Assembly: GCF_027625935.1 (NCBI RefSeq)
Contig: NZ_CP115300.1
Location: 4,340,001-4,404,000 of the forward strand
Source of the DNA: Streptomyces camelliae
Lineage (GTDB): Bacteria; Actinomycetota; Actinomycetes; Streptomycetales; Streptomycetaceae
Length of the DNA stretch: 64,000 nucleotides
Reading direction: 5' to 3'
Each line of letters starts with the position of its first letter. The stretch's first letter is position 1. The notes under the pieces were generated by a model. It was not told the DNA's origin and made no database searches. It saw only the letters and a list, made by a program, of their open reading frames with translations. Below, in pieces: positions 9,463 through 19,355 of this stretch. Both the position numbers and the translations under genes were made by a program.

Positions 9463-10686
9463 ATGAAATTCCCACTACGGAGTAGCATCGCCACCGTCGC
9501 GATTATTCTTCTCTTCATCGGATATAAGGCTGAAGATATCGACGGCTGGTATTTCGGCAACGACAACTATCGCTATACACGCATGAGTCTGCAGATCCTC
9601 GGGATGTCCCGTAAGGAGGCACAGCTCGAATCCCGTGACATCTTCTGCCGCCAGCAGATCAGCCGGGGCAGCAGCAGGTGCGCGGAGTGGACGCCGCAAG
9701 GTCTGCGTCCTGACCATCCCCGTTACGAGTGGATCTTCGAGACCCGCCCCGGATATCCGCTTCTGGCGGCCCCCTTCATCGCCGCGTTCGGCGTTCTCGA
9801 AGGGCAGTGGATTCTGGGATTGCTGCTCGCGGCCGCAGGAAGTCTGCTCACCTTCCGCCTGCTGCGCCGTGCAGGGCTGGGCCGCTGTGTGTCCGCCTTC
9901 GGACAGGCCGTCTTCCTCTTCGGCGGGCTCGGCTACTGGGCAACCCAGCCGGGATACGAAGGGCTGATCGCCGTGTGCGCGCTGGGATGCGTCTCCGGCG
10001 CGCTCCGGATCCTGCAGGGTCACACCCGTACGGGCCTCGTCCGGTTGCTGCCCGGGCTCGCGGTCATGGCACTGACCTTGTGCTCCTCGGCGCTGGCGCT
10101 GTCCGTCCTCCTGACGGCGACGGCACTCGTCCACCGGTACGCCACCCGGAAGAGCGGCACCGGGCAGCGTGCCTCGCTGCTCCTCGCCGGGGTGGCGGCG
10201 GGAGTGGCGGCGGTGCTGGGCACGGTGATCGCGCTGCTCGGCCTGCCCGGCATCGAATCGACCATGCAGGATCGGCTCACACACCATTTCGCCCGTCCCG
10301 ACGTGGCCGACCCGGTCGCCGGAATGCTCAAGGTCGAGGCGGAGTACTGGCCCCTGTGGGTCCAGCAGTACGGCGCGTTCGTCCCGGTGTTGGCGATCTC
10401 GTGCTGGATGCTGTGGCGCAGAAGGCCCACTCTCGCCGTGCCGGCCTGTGCGATCGCCTGCACCGGGCTCTGCGCGGCGGTCGCCATGCCGAAGATCGCG
10501 GAACTCGACCGCATCTGGGTGCTGATGTGGATGCCTGTGGTCCTGGGTCTGCCGTTTCTCGCCGAGGCCCTGCGGAGTCGGATCTGCGCACACCACGGAC
10601 CGGCTCTGCGGTCCTTGACCCGGCCCCGGCGGACGGGAGCAGGATCCGAGACCCATCGGCGTCGGTCTCGGATCCCACGTGCGTGA
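9463..10686 (+). CDS. Integral membrane protein of the polysaccharide cluster
   Basis: 407 residues with an N-terminal hydrophobic segment (TVAIILLFIGY), a polar extracytoplasmic-looking stretch with DNYRYTRMSLQILG and three Cys, then about eight hydrophobic helices. This layout resembles lipid-linked-sugar-dependent glycosyltransferases (GT39/GT83 type), but no diagnostic motif lets me assign it. It follows the FemAB-like gene by 27 bases in the same direction. The last ~30 residues are Arg-rich. Role in glycan modification is inferred from position only. Confidence 0.65.
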   Translation: MKFPLRSSIATVAIILLFIGYKAEDIDGWYFGNDNYRYTRMSLQILGMSRKEAQLESRDIFCRQQISRGSSRCAEWTPQGLRPDHPRYEWIFETRPGYPLLAAPFIAAFGVLEGQWILGLLLAAAGSLLTFRLLRRAGLGRCVSAFGQAVFLFGGLGYWATQPGYEGLIAVCALGCVSGALRILQGHTRTGLVRLLPGLAVMALTLCSSALALSVLLTATALVHRYATRKSGTGQRASLLLAGVAAGVAAVLGTVIALLGLPGIESTMQDRLTHHFARPDVADPVAGMLKVEAEYWPLWVQQYGAFVPVLAISCWMLWRRRPTLAVPACAIACTGLCAAVAMPKIAELDRIWVLMWMPVVLGLPFLAEALRSRICAHHGPALRSLTRPRRTGAGSETHRRRSRIPRA

Positions 10687-10714
10687 ACGCCTCGGCCTTG
10701 TGATCCGCGGCGGC

Positions 10715-12100
10715 TCAGCTCAGCTCGGCGGAGTCCACAGTGAACGCGTGGTCGGCCACGGTCTGCTGGCTCGGCAGGACGGGCTGTGCCGGTCGGCCGA
10801 GCGCCCGCAGGGTCCATCCGGCAGACCGCCACAGCGACGCGTCGAGGGCGTTGCGCGCGTCGAGGATCTTCCGTGCGGGTGTGACGACGGCGAGCGCACC
10901 CGGGTCGATCCGGCGGTAGTCACTCCACTCGGTCAGATGCAGCACGAGATCGGCGCCCAGGCATGCCTTGTCCACGTCAGGGACGTAGTCGAGCTTCGGC
11001 AGAACGGCCCGGGCGTTGTCCATTCCCTCCGGGTCGTGGACTGCTACCTCCGCACCCTCGCGGTGAATCGCGGCCGCCACGGCCAGCGCGGGTGAGTCGC
11101 GGACATCGTCCGTGTCGGGCTTGAACGTGGCGCCGAGGACGGCGATGCGTCGGGCGGCCAGTGTTCCGCCCAGCATGTCCCGGGCGATGTCGACCGTACG
11201 CCGTCGCTGCCGTGCGTTGATCTCGTCGATCTCGCGAAGAAACGACACTGCGCTGCCGACGCCCAGTTCGTCGGCGCGAGCCGTGAACGCCCGGATGTCC
11301 TTGGGCAGGCAGCCGCCGCCGAAGCCGAGGCCCGCGGAGAGGAAGCGGCGGCCGATGCGAGGGTCGTAACCGAGCGCCTCGGACAGTGACATCACATCGG
11401 CGCCTGTGGCGTCACAGACCTCGGCCATCGCGTTGATGAACGAGATCTTCGTGGCCAGGAACGAGTTCGCCGCGACCTTCACCAGCTCGGCCGTCGCCGG
11501 GTCCGTGCTGATGTAGGGCACGCCGGCCCGCACCAGGGGTGCGTACACCTCGCGCAGGATCCGGTCAGCCCGCTGCGACAGGACGCCGGCCACCAGCCGG
11601 TCCGGGCGGAGCGTGTCCTGGACGGCGAAGCCCTCCCGGAGGAACTCCGGATTCCAGGCGACCTCGACGTCCGTGCCCTCCGGGGCCTGCTCCCGGACGC
11701 GCATGGCGAGCCGGGCCGTCGTTCCCGCGGGCACGGTGGACTTGCCCACGATCAGGCAGCGGCGTCGTAGCTGGGGTGCCAGCCCGTCGATGACCGCGTC
11801 GACCGCCCGCAGGTCGGCGGCAGGCGAGTCCCGGCACTGCGGAGTGCTCACACAGATGAAGTGCACATCGCCGAATTCGGCCGCCTCTTCGAGGGACGTG
11901 GTGAAATGCAGCCTCCCCGACCCGACGGCCTTGCCGAGTACTTCCTGCAGACCTGGCTCGAAGAAGGGAACCCTTGCCTCACTGAGGGCCGCGATCTTCT
12001 CGGCGTCGATGTCGACGCCGAGTACCTCGTGCCCGATGTCGGCCATGCATGCGGCATGCACGGCGCCAAGGTATCCCGTTCCGATGACAGTCAGTCGCAT
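10715..12100 (-). CDS. UDP-glucose 6-dehydrogenase
   Basis: 461 residues from the ATG at 12100, preceded by GAGGTGAGC. The N-terminal NAD fold has TVIGTGYLGAVHAACMADIG, the middle has ELVKVAANSFLATKISFINA, and the catalytic Cys is in GLGFGGGCLPKDIRAF. The C-terminal third has the UDP-sugar dehydrogenase pattern GATFKPDTDDVRDSPAL. It oxidises UDP-glucose to UDP-glucuronate, which the neighbouring decarboxylase can convert to UDP-xylose. The gene lies 14 bases after the decarboxylase gene on the same strand. Confidence 0.92.
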   Translation of the reverse strand: MRLTVIGTGYLGAVHAACMADIGHEVLGVDIDAEKIAALSEARVPFFEPGLQEVLGKAVGSGRLHFTTSLEEAAEFGDVHFICVSTPQCRDSPAADLRAVDAVIDGLAPQLRRRCLIVGKSTVPAGTTARLAMRVREQAPEGTDVEVAWNPEFLREGFAVQDTLRPDRLVAGVLSQRADRILREVYAPLVRAGVPYISTDPATAELVKVAANSFLATKISFINAMAEVCDATGADVMSLSEALGYDPRIGRRFLSAGLGFGGGCLPKDIRAFTARADELGVGSAVSFLREIDEINARQRRRTVDIARDMLGGTLAARRIAVLGATFKPDTDDVRDSPALAVAAAIHREGAEVAVHDPEGMDNARAVLPKLDYVPDVDKACLGADLVLHLTEWSDYRRIDPGALAVVTPARKILDARNALDASLWRSAGWTLRALGRPAQPVLPSQQTVADHAFTVDSAELS

Positions 12101-12114
12101 CTTGCTCACCTCAT

Positions 12115-13095
12115 TCAGTGGCGGTTCGGATATCCCGTGCCGGAGACGGCTTCGGCGACGTCGTCGCGCAGCCGGTTCCTGAACCACTCCACGGTCCGGC
12201 GCATACCGTCCGCGACCGGTACTTCCGGGTGCCAGCCAAGCCGTTCTTGAGCACGGGTGATGACCGGGCAGCGGCGGACGGGGTCGTCCGTGGGGAGCGG
12301 GTGGTGCTGGATCTCTGAATGCGAACCTGTGATGTCGAGGACGAGCTCGGCGAGGTCCGCCACGGTCCACTCCTCCGGGTTCCCGAGATTGACCGGCCCG
12401 GTCTCGGACGACCCCAGCATCGCGACCAGACCGCGGACCAGATCGCTCACGTAACACAGGCTGCGCGTCTGCTTTCCGTCGCCGTAGACGGTCAACGGCT
12501 CACCGCTGAGGGCCTGAGTGATGAAGCTGGAAACGACCCTGCCGTCGCGCGGGCGCATGTGCGGACCGTAGGTGTTGAAGATCCGGACGATCCCCACGTC
12601 GATACCCAGGGAGCGCCGGTAGGCCAGAGTGACGGCTTCCGCGTACCGCTTCGCCTCGTCGTACACGCTGCGCGGTCCCACCGGATTGACGTTGCCCCAG
12701 TACTCCTCGTCCTGAGGGTGGACCGCCGGATCGCCGTAGACCTCACTCGTCGAGGCGAGCACGAATCGGGCGTTGTTGCGCCGGGCCAGTTCGAGGGCGT
12801 TCTCGGTGCCCCGGCTTCCGGCGGCGAGGGTCTGGAGGGGCATCCGCAGATAGTCCGGCGGTGATGCGGGGCTTGCGAGATGGGCGACGGCGTCGACCGG
12901 TCCGTGGACGTCCACGGCGACGCTCATGTCGGCTCGGAGGATTTCGAAGGCGGGGAATTTCCGCAAGTGTGCGACGTTCTCCGGCCGACCGGTGCTGAAG
13001 TTGTCCAGGCAGACAACGGCATCACCGCGGCGCAGCAATGCTTCACACAGGTGTGACCCCAGAAACCCGGCACCACCACTCACGACAATGCGCAT
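12115..13095 (-). CDS. UDP-glucuronate decarboxylase (UDP-xylose synthase type SDR)
   Basis: 326 residues from the ATG at 13095. RIVVSGGAGFLGSHLCEALL is the NAD site, HLASPASPPDYLRMPLQTL and SEVYGDP are the family signatures, and SVYDEAKR is the YxxxK catalytic pair. NTYGPHMRPRDGRVVSSFI is typical of the decarboxylases that make UDP-xylose from UDP-glucuronate. Pairing with UDP-glucose dehydrogenase just downstream gives a complete two-step route. The reading frame is open 86 codons further upstream, but that part has no family similarity, so the shorter start is used. Confidence 0.9.
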   Translation of the reverse strand: MRIVVSGGAGFLGSHLCEALLRRGDAVVCLDNFSTGRPENVAHLRKFPAFEILRADMSVAVDVHGPVDAVAHLASPASPPDYLRMPLQTLAAGSRGTENALELARRNNARFVLASTSEVYGDPAVHPQDEEYWGNVNPVGPRSVYDEAKRYAEAVTLAYRRSLGIDVGIVRIFNTYGPHMRPRDGRVVSSFITQALSGEPLTVYGDGKQTRSLCYVSDLVRGLVAMLGSSETGPVNLGNPEEWTVADLAELVLDITGSHSEIQHHPLPTDDPVRRCPVITRAQERLGWHPEVPVADGMRRTVEWFRNRLRDDVAEAVSGTGYPNRH

Positions 13096-13357
13096 GGCTT
13101 GTCTCCATGTATGCAGGGAGGGAAGGGGATGTACTCTCCCAAAACCATCGGAAAGAATATGAGTGGATGTCCGCTTCGCCTTATGGGCGCAACTGAAGCT
13201 GTGCACTGTTTGGCGGGCATCCGGAAGGAGCGGGGCACCCGGCGACACCACAACAGACCTGCTGCCGTGGGGATGTGCTCTGGACGCCTGGTCATTGCTG
13301 GGTGCCGATCTGGTCACACTTACGTGTGAATGGCACCCTCGCGCGTCGCACACGTGG

Positions 13358-14851
13358 TCAGTAAGCGCCGCTGCCCTCGACGACGGCTCGCAGCGTCCGG
13401 CACAGGATGCTGAAGTCGACGGAAGGGGACCAATTGTCGACGTACCGCAGGTCCAGGGCGACGGTCTCGTCCCAGGAGAGGTCGGAACGCCCGCTCACCT
13501 GCCACAGACCGGTCAGCCCCGGCTTGACGCTCAGCCTGCGCAGCTCCACCTCGTTGTACTTCGCCACCTCGTCGGGCAGCGGCGGACGCGGACCGACCAG
13601 GGACATCTGCCCCTGCAGCACGTTGAACAGCTGGGGGAGCTCGTCCACTGAGAAACGGCGCAGCACCCGGCCCACGCGCGTGATCCGGGGATCATGCCGG
13701 ATCTTGAACATCAGTCCGTCGTGCTCATTGGTCCCGGCCAGCTGGTTCTTCAACTGGGGCGCGTTGGCGACCATGGTGCGGAACTTCACCAGGCGGAAGT
13801 GGCGGCCGCCCTGCCCGACGCGGATCTGGTGGTGCAGGATCGGGCCGGGAGAATCCAGCCGTACAGCGATCGCCAACGCGGCGAACACCGGGGCGAGCAG
13901 CACGAGAAGCAGCGCGGCACCCACATGGTCCATCACTGCCTTCAGCAACAGCGCGACGCCACGGCGCACGGGCGGGGCCACCCTCAGCATCGTCAGACCA
14001 GCCACGGACGAGACCTCCACCCTGTGCTGCGCCACCTCGGTCAGACCGGGCACGACGACCAGTGGACGCCCGTCCTCGTGCACGGCCCAGGACAGCTGCC
14101 GGAGGCGATCACCGACCATGTCAGGACCGGGGATGACGACGACGATGTCGACGTCCAGCCTTCGTGCCGCCGACAGCACCGGCCTGGCGTCACCCAGCAG
14201 CCTCGCCGGAGCCCGCTGGTCCAGCCGTGCGGCGACCGGGACCGCCGGATCGGGGGTGGCCTCGCCGATCGGGCACGCAGCGACCACCACGAACTCATGG
14301 TCGGTACGGCGGGCGAGGCAGCTCACCAGGCCGTCGACAGCGGCGGCCTCGCCAACCACCAGAGCCCGGCTGACTGCTCGTCCGTCTCGCCGTCGAGCCG
14401 TCAGGTGACGAGACATCAGACCTTGGCAGACCACAGTCGCCGGCAGGCACGCGACCAGACCGAGCAGTGTGAGACGCAAGGGAAAAGCCTCGCCGATCGT
14501 CGCTTTCACCGCGGTGAGCAGCACGATAAGAATCAGCCAGTCCCGCAGGACCGCGTCGGTCTTGTCGCTCTCACCCAGCTTGCGCCACGCATATCTCGTA
14601 CGCGAGAACCGTACGAGCACCCAGGCTACGGCCACCACCACCGCGTATGACCGGGCGTGTGGCGCAGCGCCCAGGCGGAAGGCCATGTACACCGACACGG
14701 CCGCCCCCACCGCGTCGACAGCCACCGTGGTCGGCAGATACCAGGCGGGCTTGCTGTGCCGTCTTCGTCTGGTACGAGTCGGTTCCCGCTCGGGCTGCGC
14801 CTGCGTGCGCCCCGGCATCGGTACATAGGGCAGGTCTCCCTGAACAGTCAC
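13358..14851 (-). CDS. Polyprenyl-phosphate sugar-1-phosphate transferase (initiating enzyme)
   Basis: 497 residues. Four to five helices lie in the N-terminal half with a CoA-binding-like domain, then one helix (LLVLLAPVFAALAIAVRL) and the bacterial sugar transferase core. The core has FRLVKFRTMV, RRFSVDELPQLFNVLQG, MSLVGPRPPLP and KPGLTGLWQVSGRS. This is the WbaP/CpsE-type layout; such enzymes load the first sugar phosphate on undecaprenyl phosphate. GTG start with GGAGAAA upstream. Confidence 0.93.
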   Translation of the reverse strand: MTVQGDLPYVPMPGRTQAQPEREPTRTRRRRHSKPAWYLPTTVAVDAVGAAVSVYMAFRLGAAPHARSYAVVVAVAWVLVRFSRTRYAWRKLGESDKTDAVLRDWLILIVLLTAVKATIGEAFPLRLTLLGLVACLPATVVCQGLMSRHLTARRRDGRAVSRALVVGEAAAVDGLVSCLARRTDHEFVVVAACPIGEATPDPAVPVAARLDQRAPARLLGDARPVLSAARRLDVDIVVVIPGPDMVGDRLRQLSWAVHEDGRPLVVVPGLTEVAQHRVEVSSVAGLTMLRVAPPVRRGVALLLKAVMDHVGAALLLVLLAPVFAALAIAVRLDSPGPILHHQIRVGQGGRHFRLVKFRTMVANAPQLKNQLAGTNEHDGLMFKIRHDPRITRVGRVLRRFSVDELPQLFNVLQGQMSLVGPRPPLPDEVAKYNEVELRRLSVKPGLTGLWQVSGRSDLSWDETVALDLRYVDNWSPSVDFSILCRTLRAVVEGSGAY

Positions 14852-15276
14852 GGCTATTTCTCCTGACCGGCATCCAGGCTCACTTCGGGGTCCGAGCGCC
14901 TGTACACGCGACGTAACCGATGCTGGTAACGCCAGGACCCGAGCATCACTACGCGGGCGGCTACGGACTTCACCGAGTGTGTGCGACGGTTGAGCGTCGG
15001 TCGGGTGGCGACGCTCGTGCCCGAAGAACTCTCACCCGATGAGCAGGCACGGAGGAAATCCGCACCGGATTCCGCCGACTCGTCATGCGCGCACCCTCAG
15101 CGCAAGAGGTGCCGGTTCCGTGTCACTCGGCCAGAAGCGTGGTCTTGTCCGCGCCACGCTCCGCAAAGAGTCGGCGCGAGCGACGGTTGAGCGACTTTTT
15201 CTCTCACCAGGAACGATCAGCGAACGACGGCTGGGGCTGTGTCCGCCCCGACGGCGACTACCGAAGGCACACCGTC
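14852..15276. promoter_or_regulatory. Divergent intergenic region, no gene seen
   Basis: 425 bases between the initiating transferase (leftward) and a GT4 gene (rightward). A 14-bp exact direct repeat GCGACGGTTGAGCG occurs at 14983-14996 and 15180-15193. No convincing reading frame is present. Two divergent promoters are expected here but could not be placed. Confidence 0.4.
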
Positions 15277-16428
15277 ATGAAGATCGCGGTGATTCACAGC
15301 TTCTACACCTCTCGACAGCCCAGCGGCGAGAACGTGGCCGTGCGCGACCAGGTGCGAGCGTTGCGTGCGGCCGGCCACGACGTGGAGCTGTTCGCCGCAC
15401 ACACCGATGAGCTGGCCGAGAACCCCCTCTACACACTGCGAGCCGCAGCGCGCGTGGCGTCGGGCAGGGGTCATAGTCCCCTCGCTCGACTGCGCGCCTA
15501 CGCCCCCGACGTCGTGCACGTCCACAACCTCTTCCCCAACTTCGGCCGTTCCTGGGTACCGAAGTGGGACGGCCCGCTGGTGGCGACCTTGCACAACTAC
15601 CGCCCGCTCTGTGCCGGGACAAACCTCTACCGCTCAGGCGCAGTGTGCACACGCTGCCCCGACGGCGAGAGGTGGGCGGGCCTGCGGCACGGCTGCTACC
15701 GCAATTCCCGGGCCGCCACGCTTCCCTTGGCGTGGGCCGGACGGAACGGCCCGACGCGGGACCCACTGCTGGCCCGCGCGGACCGGCTCGTCGTGCTCTC
15801 CCGACTGAGCGAACGGACGTATCGGCAAGCCGGTCTGCCTGTCGAACGCCTGATGCTCGTACCCAACTTCGTCGACGCGCCACAATCTGACGAAGCCGAG
15901 CCCGATGACACTGGGCGCTGGCTTGTCGCCGCTCGCCTCACAGCCGAAAAGGGCGTCCTGGAACTGCTGCGGCAGTGGCCGGCACATGAGTCGTTGGACG
16001 TCATCGGCGACGGCGAGCTCCTCGCCGCCTGCCGGGCGGCCGCTCCCTCCTCGGTTCGGTTCCTCGGCAGCCTCGACCGGGCCGAATTGCGCCGCCGGAT
16101 GCCTTCCTGGCGCGGCCTGGTCTTCCCCAGCCGCTGTTACGAAGGTGCGCCTTGTCTGGAGGTCGAGGCACTCGCGGCCGGTCTTCCAATCCTGGCGTTC
16201 GAGGGCTCGTCGGTGGCCGAGTCGGTGCACGCGCTCGGGACCGGTCTGGTCACTCGATGGAACGAGCCCTTGGCCCCGGTCCTGACGGAAGCAGCCACGC
16301 GCTTCCCGTCGCTTCGCGTCCACTGCCGTCGGGTGTACACCGGCCACTTCACGGAACAGGCGTGGACCACCCGGATCACCAGAACCTACGAAGAGGCCAC
16401 CCATGTCGCCGTGAGCCGCACCCCGTAA
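15277..16428 (+). CDS. Glycosyltransferase family 4
   Basis: 383 residues from the ATG at 15277, where the family start MKIAVIHSFYTSRQPSGENV begins. PDVVHVHNLFPNFG is the usual first-domain motif, and a Cys-rich stretch (LCAGTNLYRSGAVCTRCPDG) follows, as in WcaI/Cap-type GT4 enzymes. The second domain has VPNFVDAP, WLVAARLTAEKGVLELL and the E(x)7E donor motif near YEGAPCLEVEALAAGLPILA. It adds a sugar to the lipid-linked repeat; the sugar is not predictable. An open frame extends upstream but without homology. Confidence 0.88.
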   Translation: MKIAVIHSFYTSRQPSGENVAVRDQVRALRAAGHDVELFAAHTDELAENPLYTLRAAARVASGRGHSPLARLRAYAPDVVHVHNLFPNFGRSWVPKWDGPLVATLHNYRPLCAGTNLYRSGAVCTRCPDGERWAGLRHGCYRNSRAATLPLAWAGRNGPTRDPLLARADRLVVLSRLSERTYRQAGLPVERLMLVPNFVDAPQSDEAEPDDTGRWLVAARLTAEKGVLELLRQWPAHESLDVIGDGELLAACRAAAPSSVRFLGSLDRAELRRRMPSWRGLVFPSRCYEGAPCLEVEALAAGLPILAFEGSSVAESVHALGTGLVTRWNEPLAPVLTEAATRFPSLRVHCRRVYTGHFTEQAWTTRITRTYEEATHVAVSRTP

Positions 16429-16578
16429 CTCCGGTCGCCGCGCTCCAGAGCATTACTGCACCTGATGCACAGCTCGACGCGACACATGAACGAAACCAGC
16501 ACATTCGCGAACAGTCGGTGTAAATCCTTGTAGTTCGCGACCGTCGAAGCGAGTAAGTCCCTGTCAGGAGGAGACGAC

Positions 16579-17652
16579 ATGAGTGTCGCAGTGGTGACCG
16601 GTTCGGCCGGTCTGATCGGGTCGGAAGCCGTGCGGCACTTCGCGCGCCTCGGACTCGACGTCGTCGGCATCGACAACGACATGCGCGCGCGATTCTTCGG
16701 AAGGGAGGCATCGACCTCGTGGAATGCAGAACGGCTGTCCGCCGACCTCGGCAGCGCCTACGCGCACCACGACGTCGACATCCGCGACCGCGACGCACTG
16801 GCGTCCGTGTTCCGGAAGTACGGCCGGGACATCGCCGTCGTCATCCACACCGCGGCACAGCCGTCCCACGACTGGGCGGCACGCGATCCGTACATGGACT
16901 TCGACATCAACGCCGGAGGAACGCTCAACGTCCTGCAGAACGTCCGCGAGCACTGCATCGACGCCCCGCTGATCCACTGCTCCACCAACAAGGTCTACGG
17001 CGACCACCCCAACTCCCTGCCGATGGTGGAGGAGGAGACACGCTGGGAGATCGCCCCCGGTCACCGCTACGCCGCCGGCATCACCGAGGACATGTCCATC
17101 GACACCTGCCTGCACTCGGTGTTCGGCGCCTCGAAAGTGGCTGCGGACATCATGGTCCAGGAGTACGGCCGCTACTTCGGGCTCAGGACGGCATGCTTCC
17201 GCGGCGGCACGCTCACCGGCCCCGGCCACTCGGCCACGGAACTGCACGGCTTCCTCGCGTACGTGATGCGCTGCGCCATGGAACGGCGCACGTACAAACT
17301 CATCGGGTACAAGGGGAAGCAGGTGCGGGACGCCATCCACAGTCATGACGTGGTCAGCGCGTTCGAGGCGTTCTTCCGCAACCCCCGCAGCGGCGAGGTG
17401 TACAACCTGGGCGGCGGCCGGCACTCCAACGCCTCCAATCTCGAAGCGATCGCACTGGCCGAGAAGATCTCGGGCAACGAGATGCACGTCGAGCATGTCG
17501 ACACGCCCCGAACCGGCGACCACATCTGGTGGATCAGTTCCAACGCGCGCTTCGAGGAGCACTACCCGGAGTGGCAGTTGACGTACGACGTGCCCCTGAT
17601 CCTGAACGAGATCTACGAAGCCAACGCGGACAGGTGGCTCCCAGCCCGGTGA
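16579..17652 (+). CDS. NAD-dependent sugar epimerase (CDP-paratose 2-epimerase-like)
   Basis: 357 residues with AGGAGGAG just upstream. [18 protein letters not shown] is the NAD site, and [35 protein letters not shown] and [12 protein letters not shown] match the CDP-paratose/tyvelose epimerase group. The catalytic tyrosine of the SDR YxxxK motif is replaced: VFGASK has Phe. As I recall this is seen in members of this subgroup, so it need not mean loss of activity, but the chemistry may differ from classical SDR epimerases. The stop overlaps the next GTG. Confidence 0.83.
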   Translation: MSVAVVTGSAGLIGSEAVRHFARLGLDVVGIDNDMRARFFGREASTSWNAERLSADLGSAYAHHDVDIRDRDALASVFRKYGRDIAVVIHTAAQPSHDWAARDPYMDFDINAGGTLNVLQNVREHCIDAPLIHCSTNKVYGDHPNSLPMVEEETRWEIAPGHRYAAGITEDMSIDTCLHSVFGASKVAADIMVQEYGRYFGLRTACFRGGTLTGPGHSATELHGFLAYVMRCAMERRTYKLIGYKGKQVRDAIHSHDVVSAFEAFFRNPRSGEVYNLGGGRHSNASNLEAIALAEKISGNEMHVEHVDTPRTGDHIWWISSNARFEEHYPEWQLTYDVPLILNEIYEANADRWLPAR

Positions 17653-18443
17653 AGAGGAACGTTCTCGGCGTCCTCGTCGACGCCACAACCCATGCCCAGG
17701 CACTGGACGCAGTGCTCACCGCGGCCCGGGAGCGCCGCCCGTTCGCGGTCACCGCACTGGCCGTCCACGGGGTGATGACGGGCGTACTGGACCAGGAGCA
17801 CGGCGCCCGCCTCAATTCCTTCGACCTGGTGACGCCGGACGGACAGCCCGTGCGCTGGGCACTGAACCTGCTGCACGGTGCGGGCCTCACCGAGCCGGTG
17901 TGCGGCCCGGACCTGACCCTGCACGTCCTGCGGGCAGCCGCCGACGAGGGGCTCCCGGTGTATCTGTACGGCTCGACACAGCAGACGCTCGACCTGCTGA
18001 TGCTGAACCTGCAGAACAGCCTGCCTGCCCTGAAGATCGCCGGTCACGAGCCCTCAAAGTTCCGCATGGCCCGCCCCGGTGAGGACGAGGAGATCGCCAC
18101 TCGGATCACCGATTCCGGGGCGCGCATCGTGCTCGTCGGACTCGGCTGCCCGCGCCAGGAGACCTTCGTGCACGCCATGCGGCCGCTCCTGCGGATGCCC
18201 CAGCTCGCCGTCGGCGCCGCATTCGACTTCCACGCGGGGAACCTACGCCGCCCGCCGATGTGGATGCGCAAGGCCGGTCTGGAGTGGCTGTGGCGGCTGG
18301 GTTCGGAACCGCGCCGGTTGTGGCGGCGCTACCTCCTTCTCAACCCGTACTACCTCGCACTTCTCGCCGCGCAGTGGACCCGGCTGCGGCCGACGCCCCC
18401 GCTGTCCCCCGCCAAGGGCAGGCCTACGACCTTTCCCGTGTGA
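17649..18443 (+). CDS. WecG/TagA/CpsF family glycosyltransferase (GT26)
   Basis: 264 residues from the GTG overlapping the epimerase stop. [43 protein letters not shown] and the signature [18 protein letters not shown] are GT26 features; the C-terminal [20 protein letters not shown] fits too. GT26 enzymes add the second sugar, often ManNAc-type, to a polyprenyl-diphospho-sugar. It is probably the last gene of the polysaccharide locus. The 3' end overlaps the opposite-strand gene at 18424 by 20 bases. Confidence 0.9.
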   Translation: MKRNVLGVLVDATTHAQALDAVLTAARERRPFAVTALAVHGVMTGVLDQEHGARLNSFDLVTPDGQPVRWALNLLHGAGLTEPVCGPDLTLHVLRAAADEGLPVYLYGSTQQTLDLLMLNLQNSLPALKIAGHEPSKFRMARPGEDEEIATRITDSGARIVLVGLGCPRQETFVHAMRPLLRMPQLAVGAAFDFHAGNLRRPPMWMRKAGLEWLWRLGSEPRRLWRRYLLLNPYYLALLAAQWTRLRPTPPLSPAKGRPTTFPV

Positions 18444-18915
18444 GCCGTCGGCCCCGGCTCTCCGCGACGCGCAGGGCGTCGTCGAGGGCCTGGGTCAAAC
18501 ACTCGGCGAGGAATCGGAGTTCACCGGGCGGAGTGTCAGGCAGGATCTCGCGGGCGTGGGCGAGCAGGTGGCCGCCCATGCCGAGCTGTACGGACTCCGT
18601 CGCGTCGGCCAGCCGGGAGAGCGGCCCGTCGTGGTCGTCGGTGACCAGGTAGCAGGGCTTGCCCTCGGAGCCGGTCCAGGGCAGCAGACGGGGCGCCTCC
18701 ATCACGCTGCCTCCGCGTACGGCCCTGACGGCGGTGGCGTCGAGGGGTGTGTCGAGGCCGTAGGGGCTCCGATGACGGGGCAGGGACAGCGACAGGGGCT
18801 GAACCGGCCGGGGTTCGATGTACGGGAGGCGTTCCTGTACGGCCGGGGAGAGCAGGCGGCTCCCCCACGCGGCAAGACGGCGGATAAGGTCGATCACGTC
18901 ATCAGCTCCACTCAA
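18424..18915 (-). CDS. Conserved hypothetical protein
   Basis: 163 residues from a TTG start. It contains a helical C-terminal half (GHLLAHAREILPDTPPGELRFLAECLTQALDDALRVAESRG) and an Arg-rich end. No domain was recognised. It is convergent with the polysaccharide gene at 17649 and overlaps it by 20 bases. The start is uncertain: an in-frame GTG a few codons in is also possible. Confidence 0.55.
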   Translation of the reverse strand: MSGADDVIDLIRRLAAWGSRLLSPAVQERLPYIEPRPVQPLSLSLPRHRSPYGLDTPLDATAVRAVRGGSVMEAPRLLPWTGSEGKPCYLVTDDHDGPLSRLADATESVQLGMGGHLLAHAREILPDTPPGELRFLAECLTQALDDALRVAESRGRRLTRERS

Positions 18916-19010
18916 GTTCGGCTGGTGGCCACGCCCCCGGACGGCTCCACCCGTCGCGGGGGTCTTTCGTAGCCCTACCGTAGCGGAGGGAATCTAGGCA
19001 TGCTAGGGAT

Positions 19011-19027
19011 TACAGGGATTCCCTGTA
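19011..19027. promoter_or_regulatory. 17-bp perfect palindrome upstream of a GntR-type gene
   Basis: TACAGGGATTCCCTGTA has two 8-bp arms around one central base. It lies 38 bases before the ATG of the small winged-helix regulator, so it is a strong autoregulatory operator candidate. The bases just before it (CTAGGGATTACAGGGATT) partly repeat the half-site. Confidence 0.5.
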
Positions 19028-19065
19028 TCGCACGGATGTACAGGCATGCGGATGATGGTGCGGTG

Positions 19066-19320
19066 ATGGAATTCGCTCCCGACATCCCCCGCTGGCGCCA
19101 GGTCGCCGAGATCGTCCGGCGCCGGATCGCAGACGGCACGTACGCTCCGCGCACCAGGGTGCCGTCCGTCGTGCAGCTGACGTCGGAGTTCGGAATCGCC
19201 AACGCGACGGCCCACAAGGTGCTCCGGGCCCTGCGCGAAGAAGGGCTGACCTACACGGAACCCGGCCTCGGCTCCTTCGTAGCGAAGCGCCCCGCCGAAG
19301 AACCCGAACAGCCCGCATAA
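19066..19320 (+). CDS. Small GntR-family winged-helix regulator
   Basis: 84 residues, essentially only the GntR DNA-binding domain: RWRQVAEIVRRRIADGTYAP, RVPSVVQLTSEFGIANATAHKVLRALREEGL and GLGSFV. There is no effector-binding domain, so it either binds DNA constitutively or responds through a partner. The ATG at 19066 is chosen because the domain begins there. It follows a 17-bp palindrome. Confidence 0.85.
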   Translation: MEFAPDIPRWRQVAEIVRRRIADGTYAPRTRVPSVVQLTSEFGIANATAHKVLRALREEGLTYTEPGLGSFVAKRPAEEPEQPA

Positions 19321-19355
19321 GGCCGTCCGACGACGGGGCGTCGCGCACGGCAGCG

